The translations under genes and the position numbers were made by a program. The notes below the pieces were generated by a model. That model had not been told where the DNA came from. It ran no database searches and worked only from the letters and a program-made list of their open reading frames with translations. A stretch of 64,000 nucleotides of DNA from assembly GCF_004664715.2 (NCBI RefSeq), contig NC_051070.1, forward strand, positions 40,698,456 to 40,762,455, written 5' to 3'. How positions within the stretch are numbered: position 1 is the stretch's first letter; each line of letters opens with the position of its first letter. Source of the stretch: Peromyscus leucopus (taxonomy: Eukaryota; Chordata; Mammalia; Rodentia; Cricetidae). This document shows, piece after piece, positions 59,401-64,000 of this stretch.

Positions 59401-60301
59401 AGTTTCAAAGTAAAATTGTTAAAAGAGTTTATAGCACTTTTCCTTCTCAGATGCAGTTTTCATTACTTTTCTTTAAACTTATTTGTTTCTTTAAACAATT
59501 TGTTCTCTGAAAAGTATGAAAGTATAAGTTCTGAGAGCCCAGAGGCCAACTTAATGTGCTAAGAACTCTCATATACCCTTTCCCTGGGCTATTTATTACA
59601 GCACTAGCAGATGAATTTAGATGTCAGTTAATGATGCAGGATGGGTCACAGTGATGATTTTTATTGGAAAGTAGGGGAGCCTAAGAAAATGAAAACCTAA
59701 ACCTATGCAATTTATATGGAACACTTAAATGACTTTTTAAACTTTATTCAAATGTTAAAGACTGAAGCAATTTCAGATTTTAATGGCCTCTGTTTTACAT
59801 TCTCATAGGTGTGCTTTTTGGCTTATTTCCTTGTATTTTCTAGCCCTAAATATTTTCATGTTTGAAGAGTGTATACATATATACATATAAATACACACAC
59901 ATATTAGAAAAATCACTTCCATATAAATATAAGATATAAACCATGAAGTTTCTTAAAAGTTATAGGGATTAATCACAAAACAATTTTGAAATTAACAAAT
60001 AAATTATCTACCATGGAGTGATGTGCTAAATCTTGGAAACGAAATTCCTCTCTGAGTCCTCGTTAATCCAGCCAAGGTCAAGCTGACCACACTAAGACTG
60101 AGCCAGTTTTGTGCTTTAATTTGTGAATATTTAGCTTCTAATTAAAGTGAAGAATAATATACAACACATATCTGTACTTAAAATCTCATCATTAGATTTA
60201 TTAGTTCACAGTGGCAACAGTAGAGATTCATTTAACCCCTATCCTTGAGTTTCAGATCAAGCAAAGTAGACCTAGTACCTCAGAATATTTCCTCCCTGGA
60301 A
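55773..60301. other. Longest repeat-poor AT-rich stretch, no certain gene
   Basis: About 4.5 kb with only a (GT)n array (56453-56482) and no recognisable SINE, L1 or LTR. Frames up to 88 codons (58648-58914) show no domain. A weak exon-like segment lies at 57286-57350. Unusually few insertions could reflect constraint or chance. Confidence 0.5.
56453..56482. repeat. (GT)n microsatellite
   Basis: About 14 GT units. Confidence 0.93.
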
Positions 60302-60309
60302 AAGTTATC

Positions 60310-60973
60310 TTTTTTAAATTTTATTTTATTTTACAATGCACTACAGTTCTACATATCAGCCACGGGTTCCCTTGTTCTCCCCCATCTTGCCCCTCTCCCC
60401 TTCACCCCAGCCCACCTCCCATTCTACCTCCTCCAGGGCAAAGCCTCCCCCGAGGACTGAGATCGACCTGGTAGACTCAGTCCAGGCAGGTCCAGTCCTG
60501 TCCTCCCAGGCCTAACCAAGTGACCCTGCATACGCCCCAGGTTTCAAACAGCCAGCTCATGCAATGAGCACAGGATCCAGTACCACTGCTTAGATGCCTC
60601 CCAAGCAGATCAAGCCAATCAGCTATCTCACCCATTCAGAGGGCCTGATCCAGTTGGGGGGCCCTCAGCCATTGGTTCATATTTCATGTGTTTCCATTCA
60701 TTTGGCTATTTTCCCTGTGCTTTATCCAACCTTGGTTTCAACAATTCTCGCTCATATAAACCCTCCTCTTTCTTGTTAATTAGACTCCCGGAGCTCCACC
60801 TGGGGCCTAGCCCTGGATCTCTGCATCCAGATCCCTCAGTCATTGGATGGGGTTTCTAGCGTGACAATTAGGGTGTTTGGCCATCCCATCACCAGAGTAG
60901 GTCAGTTCAGGCTCTCTCTCAACCATTGCCAACAGTCTATTGTGGGGGTATCTTTGTGGATTTCTGTGGGCCT
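60310..60973 (-). mobile_element. L1 3' UTR insertion, 5'-truncated
   Basis: AAGTTAT at 60303-60309 and 60974-60980 may be a 7-bp target duplication. The plus strand has the T-rich tail, CATATCAGCCACGGGTTCCC, 'CTCCTCCAGGGCAAAGCC', 'GACCTGGTAGACTCAGTCC', 'GATCAAGCCAATCAGC' and 'TGTGGATTTCTGTGGGCC'. It is the best-preserved copy of the L1 3' UTR type also present at 11796, 22172 and 63237. Plus frames 60211-60474, 60245-60460 and 60594-60779 are antisense products. Confidence 0.88.
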
Positions 60974-60980
60974 AAGTTAT

Positions 60981-62474
60981 TAATGGTCAAGCAAGATATG
61001 TCTCTTATCCTCACTTTGTTGGTGGATTAATTTAGCTTCACAGATGACAGTTACATTTTAAAACTGACTTGAACTCTCTTACATGTGACTATAGACATGT
61101 GGCTTCCAAAGTCAAAGTAATACCCTATTTCCCTAGAGCACTAACTTATAGTCAAACATTTATATTTTTTGTTTATATATGTATTTTTTATAAATTCACT
61201 TCAGTAAATTGTATTTCACATAGAATAAAATTCTCCTGTTTTGAATATCTTCTTTTAGAATTTAAAAAAAAAGTATAGGTATATAAATTATTTATTTAAT
61301 GGAGATACAAAGCACTTTTCTAAATTTAGAAATATTCCCAACAATTGTTTTAAAGTCAATGACTTCAATGTTCAGGATGACATACCATAGATATTGCCAG
61401 TTTTCTACTTCATTGAACACATTTTGCATTTTCTCAAATCACAAGTAGACAGGTCAAATTATAAGAATATATTATATCCAGTGTCTAATTAAATTTTATA
61501 TACCAAATATAAAATGTTAGAGAATATGATCAATAAATAGTAAAATGAATATATTTAAAGATGTAAAACAGACCCCAAAATTTACATATATGAAATAATC
61601 ATATTTCAAAGCAATTACTTTCAGTACATAATCATCAACAGTGTAGCCCCAAACTTATAACTACAAAATGACTCCTCATTCTTTAGACCTATACACTAAT
61701 AACTGAATAAGAAAAACCTACTATTGGTTTCAGATTAATTTCCTTGCTTTTTTAAATAAAGAAACAAAGGTACTTATTTACTGTTCAAACAGCATCCTAG
61801 GTTTGATTTTTAGGAACGCATATGAAGAGAAAAAGCAAGAACTGGCAACAAAGCATTTTTTTTTTTTTTGCCTCCACAACCACACGGCAGACAAAAACAA
61901 TAAATAATTTTTTAAGTAAGAAAATATATATGATTTCAAAAACTCAAACACAGGCTTATCAACTACATTTACAATCTTAATGTAAATTATCTCATTTCCT
62001 TTAAAAATATCTTGTTCAGAAGAAAAAAAGCTTTCATTACTAAGTTATAAGCAGGCTTTATTTATAAAAATAATCTATGTCATGAGAGTATAGCAGTAAT
62101 TATTCATTTTGGAAATTAGAACTCACTAAAGAAATTAACAGTTGTTTTAAATGTCTTTAAATCTAAACAATGGGAAGTATATCCTGTCTGATTCCACTTC
62201 CCGCTTCTAAGAAGAAAGTGGGGTCTCTCAATAAAAATGTTTCTGTCATTAATTCACACTTTTTAAATAAAATCTATTAATCTAATGTTGCAGTGTTTAA
62301 ATTTGCTGTATTTCACTTTATCTTCATTACAAGAGGAAATATTCAATAAATAATTATGAGCATTCAGTTCATTGACATGAATCTCTTTAAATCAGACACT
62401 AATATGAAAGAAACCAAAACCTTAGTGTATAAATAAGATTTTTATAAGTATATTTCGACTAATATCAAGATATA
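60981..62474. other. AT-rich sequence, no gene
   Basis: Nothing recognised; a T run at 61857-61870. Confidence 0.5.
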
Positions 62475-62982
62475 TGTGTCTTGTTTTATTTTATTTATTT
62501 TGTTGTGTGTCTCCTCTACCAAATAAAGCTTGCCTGGGGATCTAAGGATAAAGCCAGCCACTGTATTAAACATAGAGGTCAGGCAGTGGTAGCACACGCC
62601 TTTAATCCTAGCATTCCGGAGGCAGAGATTCATCTGGATCTCTGTGAGTTCAAGGCCACAGTGGGAACAGAGCCAGGAGTGGTGGTACAAGCCTTAAATT
62701 CCAGCACTAGTTAACCATAGAGATCTGGAGGTCTGTACAGATGGACAGGAAGTGATAGAGCTGGGCAGAAAGAGATGTAGTTGGGTAGAGAGAGGAAGTA
62801 AGACGGCAGGGCACAGAAAGGTATATAGGTGTGAGTATACAGGAAGCAGCTCTCTTTTGGGCTGAGGATTTTTTAGAGGTAAGAACTTGTAACTGGTTTG
62901 TTCTATTCCTCTAAACTCTCAGCTTTTACCCCAATATTTGGCTCCTGGTTTTTTATTTGGACCATTAGCAATTCGTGTTACA
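62475..62982 (+). mobile_element. Solo LTR carrying a tandem B1-derived insert
   Basis: It shares the 5' block (AAATAAAGCTTGCCTGGGG), the GGACAGGAAGTGATAGAG block and the end (AGCTTTTACCCCAATATTTGGCTCC) with the LTRs of the element at 9481-13560, and ends GTGTTACA. The insert at 62578-62710 is absent from those relatives. The 5' edge could be 62475 or 62501; the flanks GATATA and TATATA agree in five of six bases for the first option. Confidence 0.72.
62578..62710 (+). mobile_element. Two B1-derived units inside the LTR, with target duplication
   Basis: Unit one: GGCAGTGGTAGCACACGCC, CCTTTAATCCTAGCATTCCGG, CTCTGTGAGTTCAAGGCC. Unit two: AGCCAGGAGTGGTGGTACAAGCC, TTAAATTCCAGCAC. TTAAACATAGAG (62566-62577) recurs as TTAACCATAGAG (62711-62722), one mismatch, in the place where related LTRs have CTGACCATAGA. 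So the pair entered the LTR by target-primed insertion. Confidence 0.8.
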
Positions 62983-63236
62983 TATATAAAAATTCATTTC
63001 TTCATCATATATAAATATGCACAGGATATATGTATATGTGTTTGAAACTCATTTTGATAACATTGCATTTAATTTCTGTAAATCTGCCCTTTGGGTATTA
63101 TATACATTTACAATCCTTTGTGCATGAAACTATATTATTCATTATAAGATACATTAGAGGTATGAATTTATTTTTTGGTTGCTGCTGTTTAAAAATGAAA
63201 ACACCATAATTACCGTTTGGAAATGCAAACATTCTT

Positions 63237-63627
63237 TTTTTTTTTCTTTTATTTTATTTTACAATACCATTCAGTTCTACATATCAGCCAGGGATTCCCT
63301 TGTTCTCCCTCCTCCTGCCCCCCTCCTCTTCCCCCAGCCCACCCCCCATTCCCACCTCCCCCAGGACAAAGCCTCCCCGAGGACTGAGATCAACCTGGTA
63401 CACTCAGTCCAGGCAGGTCCAGTCCCCTCCTCCCAGACTGAGCCAAGTGTCCCTGCCTAAGTCCCAGGTTTCAAACAGCTAACTCATGCACTGAGCTCAG
63501 GACCTTATTGGGAATCAATCTCCCCCAAGATCCAGCTATACCACTCTTGGGCATATACCCAAGAAATGCTCAATCATACCACAAGAGCACTTGCTCAGCT
63601 ATGTTCATATCAGCATTGTTTGTAATA
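63237..63627 (-). mobile_element. L1 insertion with 5' inversion and 12-bp target duplication
   Basis: GCAAACATTCTT at 63225-63236 recurs at 63628-63639. 63237 to about 63510 is the complement of an L1 3' UTR (T tail, ACATATCAGCCAGGGATTCC, 'GAGGACTGAGATCAACCTGG'). From about 63521 the strand flips to sense ORF2-end sequence: 'GATCCAGCTATACCACTC', 'GGGCATATACCCAAGAAATG', 'TATGTTCATATCAGCATTG'. The exact duplication shows a single twin-primed event. Plus frames 63179-63460 and 63300-63482 are antisense products. Confidence 0.93.
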
Positions 63628-63639
63628 GCAAACATTCTT

Positions 63640-64000
63640 AAAGTGATTTAGAAATTATCAGTTAACATTCTCTGAAAGAATATGATATTCAGTGAAAACC
63701 TTTGCACTATATTTACAATGAACTTCTCACCAAATATTATGTTTATTTAGCCAGAGATAATGTATTACATTTTCTCTATGCACAGCCATAGTAGTAACTT
63801 TTACTTACAAGTTTAGCATAGAAGAAGGAAAATCTATGGAGGATATAATAAGTTTGTATTTAAGATGGTTTTCTTTCTTATTCTTCATAGAAAGTACTGA
63901 TGTTTGTAGCATTATCTTTTCTAAATCTTCATGTAAGTTTCTTTGTTAATAGGCTACCACATTACCATAAAAATTAGCAAGATTGCATCCTATGATGGTA
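63640..64000. other. AT-rich sequence, no gene
   Basis: Nothing recognised up to the window end. Confidence 0.5.

Noticed and set aside
60211..60779. Three proline- and serine-rich plus frames
   Set aside because: Antisense to the L1 3' UTR at 60310-60973; the same frame pattern recurs in the L1 at 63237-63627.

Overview
The window reads as non-coding mammalian DNA from a muroid rodent, most likely a cricetid (vole, hamster or deer-mouse group). The order-level call rests on B1, B2/B3, B4 and ID SINEs, rodent L1 3' ends, and rodent MaLR (ERVL-MaLR) proviruses. The cricetid call is an inference from a dense set of related ERVK-type LTRs and from the L1 3' UTR type; I cannot name a species. 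Base composition is AT-rich throughout. I find no protein-coding gene, tRNA, rRNA or CRISPR array. Open frames are short and fall in repeats, microsatellites or random sequence. The window looks like intergenic or large-intron DNA.

Layout. 1-3700: AT-rich sequence, an old L1 3' end, (TG)n and (AC)n arrays, and an LTR with a 6-bp target duplication. 3701-5863: MaLR provirus A (+). 5864-9480: repeat-poor DNA plus a solo MaLR LTR between two microsatellites. 9481-13560: a decayed LTR retrotransposon (~4.1 kb) with an L1 fragment inside. 13561-20900: mostly unclassified AT-rich DNA with scattered SINEs and microsatellites. 20900-25971: the densest repeat block, an ERV LTR followed by MaLR proviruses B (+) and C (-) joined tail to tail, carrying nested L1, B1-derived and ERV LTR sequences. 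26217-36000: LTRs, an old L1 holding a young-looking B1, a deleted L1, and two converging LTRs. 36500-52824: LTRs and B1/B3/B4 elements, an L1 with a 5' inversion and a longer L1. 52825-60301: sparse, with one further LTR. 60303-63639: two L1 insertions (one inverted) and an LTR with a B1 pair inside.

The main interest is in how the repeats are built: a ~2.3-kb-per-arm imperfect inverted repeat made of two MaLR proviruses; a B1-like block at the same place in two MaLR internal regions; a tandem B1 pair with its own target duplication inside an LTR; two twin-primed L1 insertions with exact target duplications; and a cohort of LTRs with exact 6-bp duplications. I found no evidence for a new functional gene system. 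Family names are by recognition, without a database search; repeat edges are exact only where target duplications are given.
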